Origin: CAVQUE01 sp046290435
GTDB taxonomy: Bacteria > Actinomycetota > Acidimicrobiia > Acidimicrobiales > UBA8592
NCBI GenBank assembly: GCA_046290435.1
Contig: JBKAGO010000034.1
Coordinates: forward strand, 124,001 to 188,000
Direction of reading: 5' to 3'
Length of the DNA: 64,000 nt
The notes beneath the pieces are model-generated. The model saw only the letters and a list, made by a program, of their open reading frames with translations. It ran no database searches and was not told the DNA's origin. Made by a program: the position numbers and the translations under genes. This document shows positions 47,133-58,231 of this stretch, one piece after another; positions within the stretch are counted from its first letter, which is position 1; each line of letters starts with the position of its first letter.

Positions 47133-47265
47133 GGGCGCCGAGGCTACGCCGATCCGGTGCCGACGAACTCCATCGTCGCCGACGGGCAGCTCGCCGGCGC
47201 AGTCCGCGTATCGGCGGTGGTGCTCGATCTGGCACCGTGGGCGAGGCCAAGATCGCTCTGCGTGT

Positions 47266-47284
47266 TTCTGACACCCCGTCAGAA
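47266..47284. promoter_or_regulatory. Inverted repeat overlapping the peptide ABC promoter
   Basis: TTCTGAC and GTCAGAA are separated by ACCCC. A -35-like CTGACA (47268-47273) lies inside it, and a -10-like TAGGTT follows at 47293-47298 (19-bp spacing). It could be an operator for a TetR or GntR-type regulator, or overlap a promoter by chance. Confidence 0.4.
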
Positions 47285-47350
47285 TTGCGTGCTAGGTTGG
47301 CGACGTCGATCGTGCCGGGGGGCCGATCAATGACATCAAGGGGGGAAGTC

Positions 47351-49066
47351 ATGCCCAGACATCTGTTCCTTCGCGTGCTCGCATTGCTGCTGGCCTTCGC
47401 GCTCGTGGCCGCCGCCTGCGGCGACGATGACGACGACGGCACCGGCACCGAGACGACGGCCGACGACGGCGGGGTCACCGAGACCGACCCCGAGCCCGCG
47501 GACGACGGCAGCGCCGATGACGGTGCCGCCGCCGACGACGGTGCATCCGCCGATGACGGTGCCGCCGCCGACGACGGTGCATCCGAGGACGCCGCAGCGT
47601 GCGATGCCACGGTCCCCGGCACCCAGATCGACTACGGCACATTCGCCCCGAACCGGGCGTTCGACCCCACCCGCAGCAGTGGCGCCCTCGTGGGCGGCAC
47701 CGAGATAGCGGCCGTCTACGACGTGTTGTTCATCTTCGATCCCGAGACCGGCGCGATCGTTCCCCATCTGGCCGAGTCCCTCGAACCCAACGACGACTTC
47801 ACCCAGTGGACGCTGACGCTGCGCGACGGCATCACCTACAGCGACGGCACCCCGCTCACCGCCCAGCTGGTCTCGGACAACATCGACCGCTACTTCGAAG
47901 AGGGCGTCACCAACACCTCCGGTGGCTTCCTGCAGTTCATCACCGACCGCACGGTCGTCGACGACCTCACCCTCGAGATGACGCTCAGTACGCCCATCGC
48001 CGAGATGGGCCTGATCTTCGCCGACGAGCCCGGCATGGTCGTCAACACCAACGCCATCGGCGACGACCTCGACGCCTTCGGGGTCCAGCCGCCCGACGCC
48101 GCGGGCCTCGGCCCCTACATCGTCGAGCGCAACGTCCCCGGCGAGGAGACCGTCCTCACCGCCCGCCAGGACTACTGGGGCGGCCCGGTGTGCATCGAGA
48201 CCCTGCGGTTCGTCTGGATCCCGGGTTCGCAGCCGACCTACGAGGCCTGGCAGAACGGCGATCTGAACGTCGCCTTCCTGCGCGACCCCGTCGTCATCGC
48301 GGCATCACGCGAGGCCGGAGACGAAGGCTTCTTCTTCAACCAGGACGGCGGGCTCATGTACAGCTTCAACCACCGCCCCGAACGCGGCACGTCCGACCCC
48401 CGGGTCCGTGAGGCCGTCTCGCTGGCGATCGACGAGGCGATTCTCAACGACCGCGGCTACCAGGGCGCACTCGCGGCCCGGAAGTCCTACATCGGCGAGG
48501 GTTCGCGCTTCTTCTCCGATGCCGTCGAGGCCATCCCGACCGACGCCGAGCGGGCTGCGGAGCTGGTCGAGGAGGCCAAGGCCGACGGATGGGACGGCAC
48601 CATCCAACTCGAGGTCCAGAGCTCGCCGCCGAGCCCCGACATCGCGCTGGCGGTCGAAGGCATGCTCGAAGCGGTCGGCATCGAGGTGGAACCATCGGTC
48701 CTGCCGGTGGGGGAGAACATCGCGAAGCTCGGCGAGGGCGACTTCGACGTCATCCAGACCGGCTTCAACTCCGGCCCGGGCACCGGCGTCCTGTCACTCG
48801 TGCGCAACCTGTCGAGCACGAGTCCCACCAACCGCAACGCCTATGCATCCGAGGAGATGGATGCCCTGCTGAACGAGGCGCTGGCGACCCCGGGCGCAGA
48901 GCTTGCCGGCGTCATGGCCGAGATCAACAACCTCATCAACGCCGACTTCGTCGCCCTGCCGATCGGATCGCTCGACGAGGGGATCATCTGGGCCGACGGC
49001 ATCAGCGGCATCGTGCCGACGGTGTCGACGATCTACCTCTTCCACGACGCGGTGATCGCCCAGTAG
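47351..49066 (+). CDS. Oligopeptide-type ABC transporter substrate-binding lipoprotein
   Basis: 571 aa family 5 extracellular solute-binding protein (DppA/OppA-like). Signal with lipobox A-L-V-A-A-A-C-G-D-D, then a long Asp/Gly/Ala linker with repeats of the type D-D-G-A-A-A-D-D-G-A-S. The mature domain has L-R-D-G-I-T-Y-S-D-G-T-P-L near residue 157, a typical element, and G-L-G-P-Y-I-V near 252. ATG at 47351 has GGGGGAAG just upstream (47341); ATG at 47330 is an alternative. The ligand may be a peptide, nickel chelate or other. Two permeases follow after a hairpin. Confidence 0.92.
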   Translation: MPRHLFLRVLALLLAFALVAAACGDDDDDGTGTETTADDGGVTETDPEPADDGSADDGAAADDGASADDGAAADDGASEDAAACDATVPGTQIDYGTFAPNRAFDPTRSSGALVGGTEIAAVYDVLFIFDPETGAIVPHLAESLEPNDDFTQWTLTLRDGITYSDGTPLTAQLVSDNIDRYFEEGVTNTSGGFLQFITDRTVVDDLTLEMTLSTPIAEMGLIFADEPGMVVNTNAIGDDLDAFGVQPPDAAGLGPYIVERNVPGEETVLTARQDYWGGPVCIETLRFVWIPGSQPTYEAWQNGDLNVAFLRDPVVIAASREAGDEGFFFNQDGGLMYSFNHRPERGTSDPRVREAVSLAIDEAILNDRGYQGALAARKSYIGEGSRFFSDAVEAIPTDAERAAELVEEAKADGWDGTIQLEVQSSPPSPDIALAVEGMLEAVGIEVEPSVLPVGENIAKLGEGDFDVIQTGFNSGPGTGVLSLVRNLSSTSPTNRNAYASEEMDALLNEALATPGAELAGVMAEINNLINADFVALPIGSLDEGIIWADGISGIVPTVSTIYLFHDAVIAQ

Positions 49067-49089
49067 GCGGCCCCGCGCATGTCGGCATC

Positions 49090-49121
49090 GGTGGTGGAGG
49101 GTCCGTCGGCCCTCCGCCGCC
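49090..49121 (+). terminator. Intercistronic hairpin between binding-protein and permease genes
   Basis: GGTGGTGGAGGG (49090-49101) pairs with CCCTCCGCCGCC (49110-49121) over 12 bp with two G-T wobbles and an 8-nt loop. No T-run follows. By position it likely limits readthrough into, or stabilises the message before, the permease genes, as at 16297-16316. Confidence 0.55.
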
Positions 49122-49154
49122 GCTGATCCACCCAGGGGAGGGGGTTCCGCCAAG

Positions 49155-50276
49155 GTGCTCGCGTTGATCGCCGGCCGCATCATGCGGCTGGTCTTCGTGT
49201 TGTTCGTGGTGTCGTTGGCGACCTTCTTCATCGTCGACCTCGTGCCGGGCGATCCGGCCATCGCCATCCTCGGCTCCGAGGCCACACCCGAGCAGGTCGC
49301 CCAGGTGCGCGAGGAACTGGGCCTCGACGATCCCGTCGTCGAGCGCTACCTGGACTGGATCGGCGGAGCCCTCACCGGGGATCTGGGCAACTCGCTGGTC
49401 CGCCCCGCCTTCAGCGTCAGTGAGTTGCTGGCGCTCAGCATCCCCATCACCCTGCAGCTCGCGGTGATGGCGCTGGTCATCGCGATCGTCGTCTCGGTAC
49501 CCACGGCGATGTGGGCGGCCTACCGCGAGGGTGGTGCGTTCGATCGCGTCGTCGGCGTGATGACCTCGGCGCTGATCTCGGTGCCGAGCTTCCTCGCAGG
49601 CCTGCTGCTCGCCTTCTTCTTCGTGTTCCATCCCGATGTGCCCCGTTACCTCTTCGCGGTCATCGGGCTCTCGGTGGGTGCCGGCACGCTGGTGACCGGG
49701 CTGCGGAAGCTCGGTGGCTCGCGCACCGGATCGGCTGTCCGTGGTGTCGCCGTCGGGCTGGTCGTGATCGCCGTGACGGTCGCGATCACGGCGTCGTTCC
49801 CGAGCTTTCCCCGCTCGGGCTTCGTGCGGTTGACCTCCGACGAGGGCATCGTCGAGAACCTCCGCAGCGCGTTCCTGCCGGCGTTGACCATCGCGCTGGC
49901 CGAGATCGCCGTGTTCACCCGCCTGCTGCGTGGCGACCTCATCGCCACCCTCCAGGAGGACTTCATCCTGGCGGCCAAGGCGAAGGGCGTGCGGCCCGCG
50001 CGGATCCTGTGGCACGAGGCCCTGCGTCCGTCGTCGTTCTCGCTCGTGACCCTGCTGGGCGTCAGCCTGGGTCGTGCCATCGGCGGCACGGTGATCGTCG
50101 AGACGATCTTCGGCATCCAGGGCGTCGGTCGTCTCGTCGTCAACGACGGCGTCATCCCCGGCGACTACCCGGTCGTGCAGGGCGGGGTGCTCGTCATCGC
50201 GGTCTTCTACGTGGGTATCAACGCGCTCGTCGACATCACCTACCTGTGGCTCGATCCGAGGATCCGTCGTGGCTGA
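49155..50276 (+). CDS. Oligopeptide-type ABC transporter permease (DppB-like)
   Basis: 373 aa, somewhat longer than the usual 310-340. First helix near residues 10-27 followed by V-P-G-D-P-A-I-A-I-L-G near 31, the family's typical post-helix segment. The ATPase-contact loop is F-I-L-A-A-K-A-K-G-V-R-P-A-R-I-L near 270. Residues about 158-232 contain an extra hydrophobic pair and a basic stretch (L-R-K-L-G-G-S-R) not usual in DppB, which accounts for the length. GTG at 49155 is the start. It overlaps the DppC-like gene by 8 nt. Confidence 0.9.
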   Translation: MLALIAGRIMRLVFVLFVVSLATFFIVDLVPGDPAIAILGSEATPEQVAQVREELGLDDPVVERYLDWIGGALTGDLGNSLVRPAFSVSELLALSIPITLQLAVMALVIAIVVSVPTAMWAAYREGGAFDRVVGVMTSALISVPSFLAGLLLAFFFVFHPDVPRYLFAVIGLSVGAGTLVTGLRKLGGSRTGSAVRGVAVGLVVIAVTVAITASFPSFPRSGFVRLTSDEGIVENLRSAFLPALTIALAEIAVFTRLLRGDLIATLQEDFILAAKAKGVRPARILWHEALRPSSFSLVTLLGVSLGRAIGGTVIVETIFGIQGVGRLVVNDGVIPGDYPVVQGGVLVIAVFYVGINALVDITYLWLDPRIRRG

Positions 50277-51303
50277 CGCCTCGACGACGACGGGTCGGAT
50301 CGGCCAGGCGCGGCCGCCGATGCTGGCTCTGCTGTTGCCGGTCGGCATCGCCGTCATCTGGTTCGCTCTGGCCGGCCTCGGAGCCCAGGGGGCACAGGTC
50401 CAGGCTCCGGTCGTGGCCGTGGGGCTCGTGGCGTGCTGGTTCGGGATCGATGCGGCGCTGGCGATCGTGTTCGGCCGCAGGGTCGAGACGGGGGTGTGGC
50501 TGTCGGGGGCGTGGGTCGCCGCAGTGGTGCTCGCCGCCGTGTTCGCCGACCTGTTGCCCCTCGCCGAGGCCGAGGACGTCTCGAAGACACTCACGACGCC
50601 CACCCGCCTTCGCCCCGACCTGTTCTCCGCGCATCCGTTGGGCACCGACGTCCAGGGCCTCGACATCCTCGGCGGGGTCATCTACGGAGCGCGGGTCTCG
50701 CTGCAGGTCGGTGTTCTCGCCGTCGCGATCGGGACGGTCGTCGGCGGGCTCATCGGCGTCGCGTCGGGCTACTTCCGTGGTCGCCTCGACGCCGTCGTCG
50801 GGCTGGCCACCGATTCGATGCTGGCGTTCCCTCCCCTGATCCTGCTGCTGGCGGTGGTGAGCGCCGTCGATCCCGGCGTTGCCGTCATCGCCGCCTCGCT
50901 CGCCGTCCTCGGCATCCCCACCTATGTGCGCCTGGCGAGAGCGAACACGATGGCCTTCGCGCAGCGCGAGTTCGTGATGGCGGCACGTGCGATCGGGGCG
51001 CGGCCGTCGCGGATCATCATGCGCGAACTCGTGCCCAATGTCATCAGGCCGCTGCTGTCGTACTCGTTCATCATCATCGCCGTGTTGATCGTGGCGGAGG
51101 CATCGTTGAGCTTCCTCGGCGTGGGCATCCAACGCCCCACGCCGACGTGGGGCAACATGATCTCCGCCGGCCAGGGCGAGATCCAGACCACGCCGCACCT
51201 GGTGTTCGTTCCCGGCGCCGTCATGTTCCTCACGGTGTTCGCCCTGAATCGTCTCGGCGACAAGGCCCGCCAGGTGTTCGATCCCAAGGAGAGCGCCCTC
51301 TGA
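50269..51303 (+). CDS. Oligopeptide-type ABC transporter permease (DppC-like)
   Basis: 344 aa. N-terminal hydrophobic region of about three helices (20-105), longer than in DppC, then F-S-A-H-P-L-G-T-D-V-Q-G-L-D-I-L near 124, which is the standard element. The ATPase-contact loop is F-V-M-A-A-R-A-I-G-A-R-P-S-R-I-I near 233. GTG at 50269 overlaps the DppB-like stop. No DppD/DppF ATPase gene follows: the next gene is uracil-DNA glycosylase. The importer must use ATPases from elsewhere or be incomplete. Confidence 0.9.
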   Translation: MADASTTTGRIGQARPPMLALLLPVGIAVIWFALAGLGAQGAQVQAPVVAVGLVACWFGIDAALAIVFGRRVETGVWLSGAWVAAVVLAAVFADLLPLAEAEDVSKTLTTPTRLRPDLFSAHPLGTDVQGLDILGGVIYGARVSLQVGVLAVAIGTVVGGLIGVASGYFRGRLDAVVGLATDSMLAFPPLILLLAVVSAVDPGVAVIAASLAVLGIPTYVRLARANTMAFAQREFVMAARAIGARPSRIIMRELVPNVIRPLLSYSFIIIAVLIVAEASLSFLGVGIQRPTPTWGNMISAGQGEIQTTPHLVFVPGAVMFLTVFALNRLGDKARQVFDPKESAL

Positions 51304-51367
51304 GCGCGTGTTGAGCGGCCAGGACGGCCCGAGCGGGCCGTGAGCCGATCTGGCAGGATCGTCGGCT

Positions 51368-52027
51368 GTGACCCGGACCGACTGGAATCCGATCCTGCGA
51401 GGGCAGTTCGACGAGCCCTACTGGCGAGAGCTCCAGGAGTTCGTCGCCGACGAGCGCACCCGCCACGAGGTGTACCCACCCCACGACGAGGTCTTCGCCG
51501 CGCTGCACCTGACCCCCTACGCCGAGGTCAAGGTCATGATCCTCGGCCAGGACCCCTACCACGGCCCCGGGCAGGCGCACGGCCTGTGCTTCTCGGTGCG
51601 TCCCGGTGTGCCGGCACCGCCGTCGCTGCAGAACATCTTCACCGAGCTGCAGTCCGACTTGGGTATCGCCCGTCCCGACCACGGCAGTCTCGAGGCATGG
51701 GCCCGCCAAGGTGTCCTGTTGTTGAACGCCACCCTGACCGTTCGCGCCCACGCCGCCGCATCGCACCAGGGCAAGGGGTGGGAACGCTTCACCGACGCCG
51801 TGCTGGGTGCCGTCGACGCGAAACCGGAACCGGTGGTGTTCATCCTCTGGGGCGCATCTGCCCGCAAGAAGAAGAAGCTGATCGACACGTCACGCCATGT
51901 CGTCATCGAGTCGCCGCACCCGTCGCCGCTCTCGGCACACCGAGGCTTCCTCGGCAGCCGGCCGTTCTCGCAGGCCAACGAGGCTCTGGTGGCCGCCGGC
52001 CGCACCCCCGTCGACTGGAGCTTGTAG
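51368..52027 (+). CDS. ung: Uracil-DNA glycosylase (family 1)
   Basis: 219 aa, full length. Removes uracil from DNA to start base excision repair. The water-activating loop is I-L-G-Q-D-P-Y-H-G-P with Asp62, the uracil-binding stretch A-H-G-L-C-F-S-V follows near 70-77, and the leucine-intercalation loop H-P-S-P-L-S-A-H-R-G-F is near 185. GTG at 51368 starts the family sequence. Single gene, followed after 121 bp by the ComF-like gene. Confidence 0.96.
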   Translation: MTRTDWNPILRGQFDEPYWRELQEFVADERTRHEVYPPHDEVFAALHLTPYAEVKVMILGQDPYHGPGQAHGLCFSVRPGVPAPPSLQNIFTELQSDLGIARPDHGSLEAWARQGVLLLNATLTVRAHAAASHQGKGWERFTDAVLGAVDAKPEPVVFILWGASARKKKKLIDTSRHVVIESPHPSPLSAHRGFLGSRPFSQANEALVAAGRTPVDWSL

Positions 52028-52148
52028 CAGCCTGCCGCCCCGGAGAAGGCTTTGACGGGCCCGCAGGCGTCCGTGGCTGTTCGCCGACGCGTCGCGGCCG
52101 CCGAAGCCGGGTCGAGAGGTTGTCACAGGGGCTCGCGAGACTCGGTGC

Positions 52149-52778
52149 ATGTTCTTCACGACGGCCTGCAGCTGTTGCGCCCGACCGGGCCCCGACCCGT
52201 GTGCGGGCTGCGTCGATGCGATGGTCGTGCTGGCCGAGTCGGACCTGGGCGATCTCGACCCGATGCTCGGCGAGGTGTTCGATCGTCGTCTCGCTCTCGT
52301 CGCCTACGACGACACGGTCGCTCAGCTCGTCGCAGCGCTGAAGTTCCGCCGGGTCCGCAGCGCCGTCCCCTGGATCGCCACTGCCATGGCCGACCGGCTC
52401 GACGCGGTGGGGGAGCGCCCCGATGTCGTCACCTGGGTGCCCGCGTCGCGTCGGGGCCGGCGCCGGCGCGGCTACGACCAGGGCGAGATACTCGGTCGTG
52501 CCGTCGCCCATCGGCTCGGGGTTCGCGCCTGCGCGCTGCTCGACCGCCGGGACCGCGACAGCCAGACGGGCCGCGATCGGGCGCAGCGCCTCGATGGCCC
52601 CGAGCTCGTCGCCCGGCGCGGTCGGACGGCGCGGCTCGTCGCCGGTGCCCATGTCGTGGTGATCGACGACGTCGTCACCACGGGGGCCTCGCTCGCCGGC
52701 GCCGGGGCCGCAGTGGACGACCTCGGCCCGTCGCGGCTGGTCGGTCTCGCACTCGCGCATCGCTGCTTCGTCCCCTGA
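52149..52778 (+). CDS. ComF-family phosphoribosyltransferase-like protein
   Basis: 209 aa. N-terminal zinc-ribbon with C-S-C-C (residues 7-10) and C-A-G-C (18-21), then A-L-K-F-R-R near 63, W-V-P-A-S-R-R-G-R-R-R-R-G-Y-D-Q near 95-110 and the PRPP-binding V-V-V-I-D-D-V-V-T-T-G-A-S near 170-182. Family members support DNA uptake or recombination steps in competent bacteria; the biochemical role is poorly known. ATG at 52149. Placed between ung and hpf. Confidence 0.9.
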   Translation: MFFTTACSCCARPGPDPCAGCVDAMVVLAESDLGDLDPMLGEVFDRRLALVAYDDTVAQLVAALKFRRVRSAVPWIATAMADRLDAVGERPDVVTWVPASRRGRRRRGYDQGEILGRAVAHRLGVRACALLDRRDRDSQTGRDRAQRLDGPELVARRGRTARLVAGAHVVVIDDVVTTGASLAGAGAAVDDLGPSRLVGLALAHRCFVP

Positions 52779-52827
52779 GCCGGACGGATCACATTGCGGC
52801 CAGGTGAAGCTGCGATGACGGAATCCC

Positions 52828-52856
52828 TTTCTCGTGACCCCCGTCACGCGTACGAT
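52828..52856 (+). promoter_or_regulatory. Candidate hpf promoter with Crp/Fnr-like palindrome
   Basis: TACGAT at 52851-52856 is a good -10. The matching -35 (TTTCTC, 17 bp upstream) is poor. Between them lies CGTGAC-CCCC-GTCACG (52833-52848), which reads GTGA-N6-TCAC as in Crp/Fnr-family sites. Confidence 0.45.
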
Positions 52857-52890
52857 GGTCTGACAACCCAACCCAGGAGGTATGTCGAAC

Positions 52891-53448
52891 GTGGACATCA
52901 CGATCAGCAGCCGAGGCGTGCGTGTGACCCCCCATCTCGAGCAGGTGGTGACCGAGAAGGTCGGCCGTCTCGAGCGCTACCTCTCCGGGCTGGATCGGGC
53001 AGACGTCCATTTCTTCGAGGAACGAAACCCCCGGATATCGGACAAGGACATCTGCGAGATCCACGTCGAGGGTCACGGCCACCACGTCCATGCCAAGGCC
53101 GCCGGCCCCGACGAGCTCACGGCGATCGATCGTTCCCTCGACAAGGTCGCCCGCGGCCTGCGCAAGCTCAAGACCAAAGAGGTCAACCGGCTGCACCACA
53201 CCGGTGGCCGCCACGACAAGCACCAGGAGGCAGTTCCGATCGTGATCCCCGACGCCGAAGACATCGAGTTCGTCAACTCCAAGCAACTGGCCAGTTCGCC
53301 GATGACCGCGGTCGAGGCCGTCCAGCAGATGGAGACCATCGGCCACGACTTCTTCCTGTTCACCTCGGCCGACACGGGCAAGGCCTCGGTGGTGTATCGG
53401 CGCCGCAAGGGCGACTACGGACTCCTCGAACACGTCGAGGCCACCTGA
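52891..53448 (+). CDS. hpf: Ribosome hibernation promoting factor, long form
   Basis: 185 aa long-form HPF, which binds the decoding centre and joins 70S ribosomes into inactive 100S dimers. The N-terminal beta-alpha domain (1-100) starts V-D-I-T-I-S-S-R-G-V-R-V-T-P-H-L. The C-terminal dimerisation domain is at about 125-185, with M-T-A-V-E-A-V-Q-Q-M-E-T-I-G-H-D-F-F. GTG at 52891 is chosen over ATG at 52882 because AGGAGG ends at 52880, only 1 nt before the ATG but 10 nt before the GTG, and family sequence starts at the GTG. Confidence 0.95.
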   Translation: MDITISSRGVRVTPHLEQVVTEKVGRLERYLSGLDRADVHFFEERNPRISDKDICEIHVEGHGHHVHAKAAGPDELTAIDRSLDKVARGLRKLKTKEVNRLHHTGGRHDKHQEAVPIVIPDAEDIEFVNSKQLASSPMTAVEAVQQMETIGHDFFLFTSADTGKASVVYRRRKGDYGLLEHVEAT

Positions 53449-53480
53449 GGAGCCCGGCCCCGTCCGGGGGCAGGACAAAC

Positions 53481-53514
53481 GCCGTTCCCGTCGCGTCGAC
53501 GCGGCGGGAACGGC
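53481..53514 (+). terminator. Strong hairpin between hpf and secA
   Basis: 15-bp stem (53481-53495 with 53500-53514, one G-T wobble) and tetraloop TCGA. It starts 32 nt after the hpf stop. No T-run follows, as is usual in GC-rich genomes. It probably ends hpf transcription. Confidence 0.65.
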
Positions 53515-53560
53515 GGTTGCCGCAGTGGGCGACGGGTGCAGCGATAGGCTCGGAGGCCTG

Positions 53561-56314
<2,754 letters not shown>

Positions 56315-56318
56315 CGCA

Positions 56319-57437
56319 GTGGCCGAACTGAGCGACCAGCTCGCGAGCGCGCGCAAGCGTCTCGCCGAGGCCGAGATGTACCTGCGCATCGACGAGATCC
56401 GCGACCGTCGTATCGAACTCGAGGACATCGTCGGTCAACCCGATCTGTGGGACGACGCCGACCGGGCCCGGGCGATCAACCGGGAGCTGGCCGAGGTCAC
56501 CGAGGACACCGATCTCTACGACACGCTGGCCGAACGCATCGACGACGCGGAGACCTTGTGGGAGCTCGGCCGTGAGGAGGGCGACGAGGCGGCGATGGCC
56601 GAGGCCGCTGCGGCGCTCGCCGCCGTCGACGCCCAGTTCGACGAGCTCGAGCTGCGCTCGCTGTTCACCGGCGAGTGGGACGATTCCGACGCCGTGTGTT
56701 CGATCCAGGCCGGCGAGGGTGGCACCGATGCGCAGGACTGGGCCGAGATGCTGCTGCGCATGTACAAGCGCTGGGCCGAGCGGCGGGGTTTCGAGTTCGA
56801 GCTCACCGCCGCCAACGACGGCACCGAGGCCGGCATCAGCTCCGCGGAGTTCATCGTCCGGGGACGCCGGGCTTATGGGCTGCTGCAGTCCGAACACGGC
56901 GTGCACCGCCTGGTGCGGATCTCGCCGTTCAACAAGGAAGCGAAGCGCCAGACGGCGTTCGCGTCGATGCACGTCGTGCCCTTCTTCGAAGACGTCAGCA
57001 ACGAGATCGAGATCGACGAGACCGAGCTGCGCATCGACACCTACCGATCCTCGGGCGCCGGTGGCCAGCACGTCAACGTGACCGATTCGGCGGTGCGCAT
57101 CACGCACCTGCCCACCGGCATCGTCGTGTCGTGCCAGAACGAACGCAGCCAGCACCAGAACAAGGACCGCTGCATGCAGATGCTGGCGTCGCGGCTGCTC
57201 GACCTCGAACGTCAGAAGCGCCAGGACGAGTTGGCGGCCATCTCGGGCGAGACCAAGAAGGTCGGCTTCGGTAGCCAGATCCGCTCCTATGTCACCCAGC
57301 CGTACCAGATGGTCAAGGATCTGCGGACGGGCTTCGAGGTGGGCGATGTCGACACGGTCTTCGACGGCGGCGTCGAGCCGTTCCTCGAGGCCTATCTGCG
57401 GTGGCTGCGCGGCGGCGGCGCCGAGGAGAGCCAGTAG
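56319..57437 (+). CDS. prfB: Peptide chain release factor 2
   Basis: 372 aa, recognises UGA and UAA. The stop-codon tripeptide S-P-F is in R-I-S-P-F-N-K, and the peptidyl-hydrolase loop is S-S-G-A-G-G-Q-H-V-N near residue 245. GTG at 56319, 4 nt after the secA stop, begins A-E-L-S-D-Q-L-A-S-A. The gene is one continuous frame: the programmed UGA frameshift of many RF2 genes is absent. secA and prfB are likely co-transcribed. Confidence 0.96.
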   Translation: MAELSDQLASARKRLAEAEMYLRIDEIRDRRIELEDIVGQPDLWDDADRARAINRELAEVTEDTDLYDTLAERIDDAETLWELGREEGDEAAMAEAAAALAAVDAQFDELELRSLFTGEWDDSDAVCSIQAGEGGTDAQDWAEMLLRMYKRWAERRGFEFELTAANDGTEAGISSAEFIVRGRRAYGLLQSEHGVHRLVRISPFNKEAKRQTAFASMHVVPFFEDVSNEIEIDETELRIDTYRSSGAGGQHVNVTDSAVRITHLPTGIVVSCQNERSQHQNKDRCMQMLASRLLDLERQKRQDELAAISGETKKVGFGSQIRSYVTQPYQMVKDLRTGFEVGDVDTVFDGGVEPFLEAYLRWLRGGGAEESQ

Positions 57438-57544
57438 CGGGAACGATCCGGGGCGCGCGGGTTCGATGATGGCCGGGTGATAGCGTTGTCACCCTGCCGT
57501 GCGGCCCAACGCCTGCCCCCAGGGAACTGGAGCACGTCGATTCC

Positions 57545-58222
57545 ATGATCAAGCTCGAGAACGTCACCAAGGTCTACAAGGGCGAGGTCCTCGCGCTCCA
57601 CGAGGCGAACTGCGACATCCAAAAGGGTGAGTTCGTGTTCCTCGTCGGCCCGTCGGGATCCGGCAAGTCGACCTTCCTGCGTCTGCTCAACAAAGAAGAA
57701 GAGCCCGACAAGGGCCAGATCTTCGTCGCGGGCAAGGACATCGGCAGCCTCAGCCGTTGGCGCGTGCCCTATCTGCGCCGCAATATCGGCAGCATCTTCC
57801 AGGACTTCAAGCTGCTACCCAACAAGACCGTCGGACAGAACGTGGCGTTCGCGCTCGAGGTCATCGGGCGCCCCAAACACGTCGTCAAGACCCAGGTCCC
57901 GGCCATCCTCGAACTCGTCGGGCTCTCGAAGAAGATGAACAACCTGCCCCACGAGCTCTCCGGCGGCGAACAACAGCGCGTCTCCATCGCCCGGGCGTTC
58001 GTCAACCGACCCCTGATCCTGTTGGCCGACGAGCCCACCGGCAACCTCGACCCCGCAACCTCGGTCGGCATCATGCGTCTGCTCGATCGCATCAACCGCA
58101 CCGGCACCACCGTGGTCATGGCCACCCACGATCGCGGCATCGTCGACACCATGCGCCGCCGGGTGGTCGAACTCGACCGCGGCCAGATCGTCCGCGACCA
58201 GACACGCGGCGTGTACGCCTGA
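57545..58222 (+). CDS. ftsE: Cell division ATP-binding protein FtsE
   Basis: 225 aa. ATPase of the FtsEX complex, which links the divisome to cell-wall hydrolase activation. Walker A G-P-S-G-S-G-K-S-T, signature L-S-G-G-E-Q-Q-R-V-S-I-A, Walker B L-L-A-D-E-P-T-G-N-L-D, switch His in A-T-H-D-R. ATG at 57545. Order prfB-ftsE-ftsX as in many actinobacteria. Confidence 0.96.
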   Translation: MIKLENVTKVYKGEVLALHEANCDIQKGEFVFLVGPSGSGKSTFLRLLNKEEEPDKGQIFVAGKDIGSLSRWRVPYLRRNIGSIFQDFKLLPNKTVGQNVAFALEVIGRPKHVVKTQVPAILELVGLSKKMNNLPHELSGGEQQRVSIARAFVNRPLILLADEPTGNLDPATSVGIMRLLDRINRTGTTVVMATHDRGIVDTMRRRVVELDRGQIVRDQTRGVYA

Positions 58223-58231
58223 GCATCTGTC

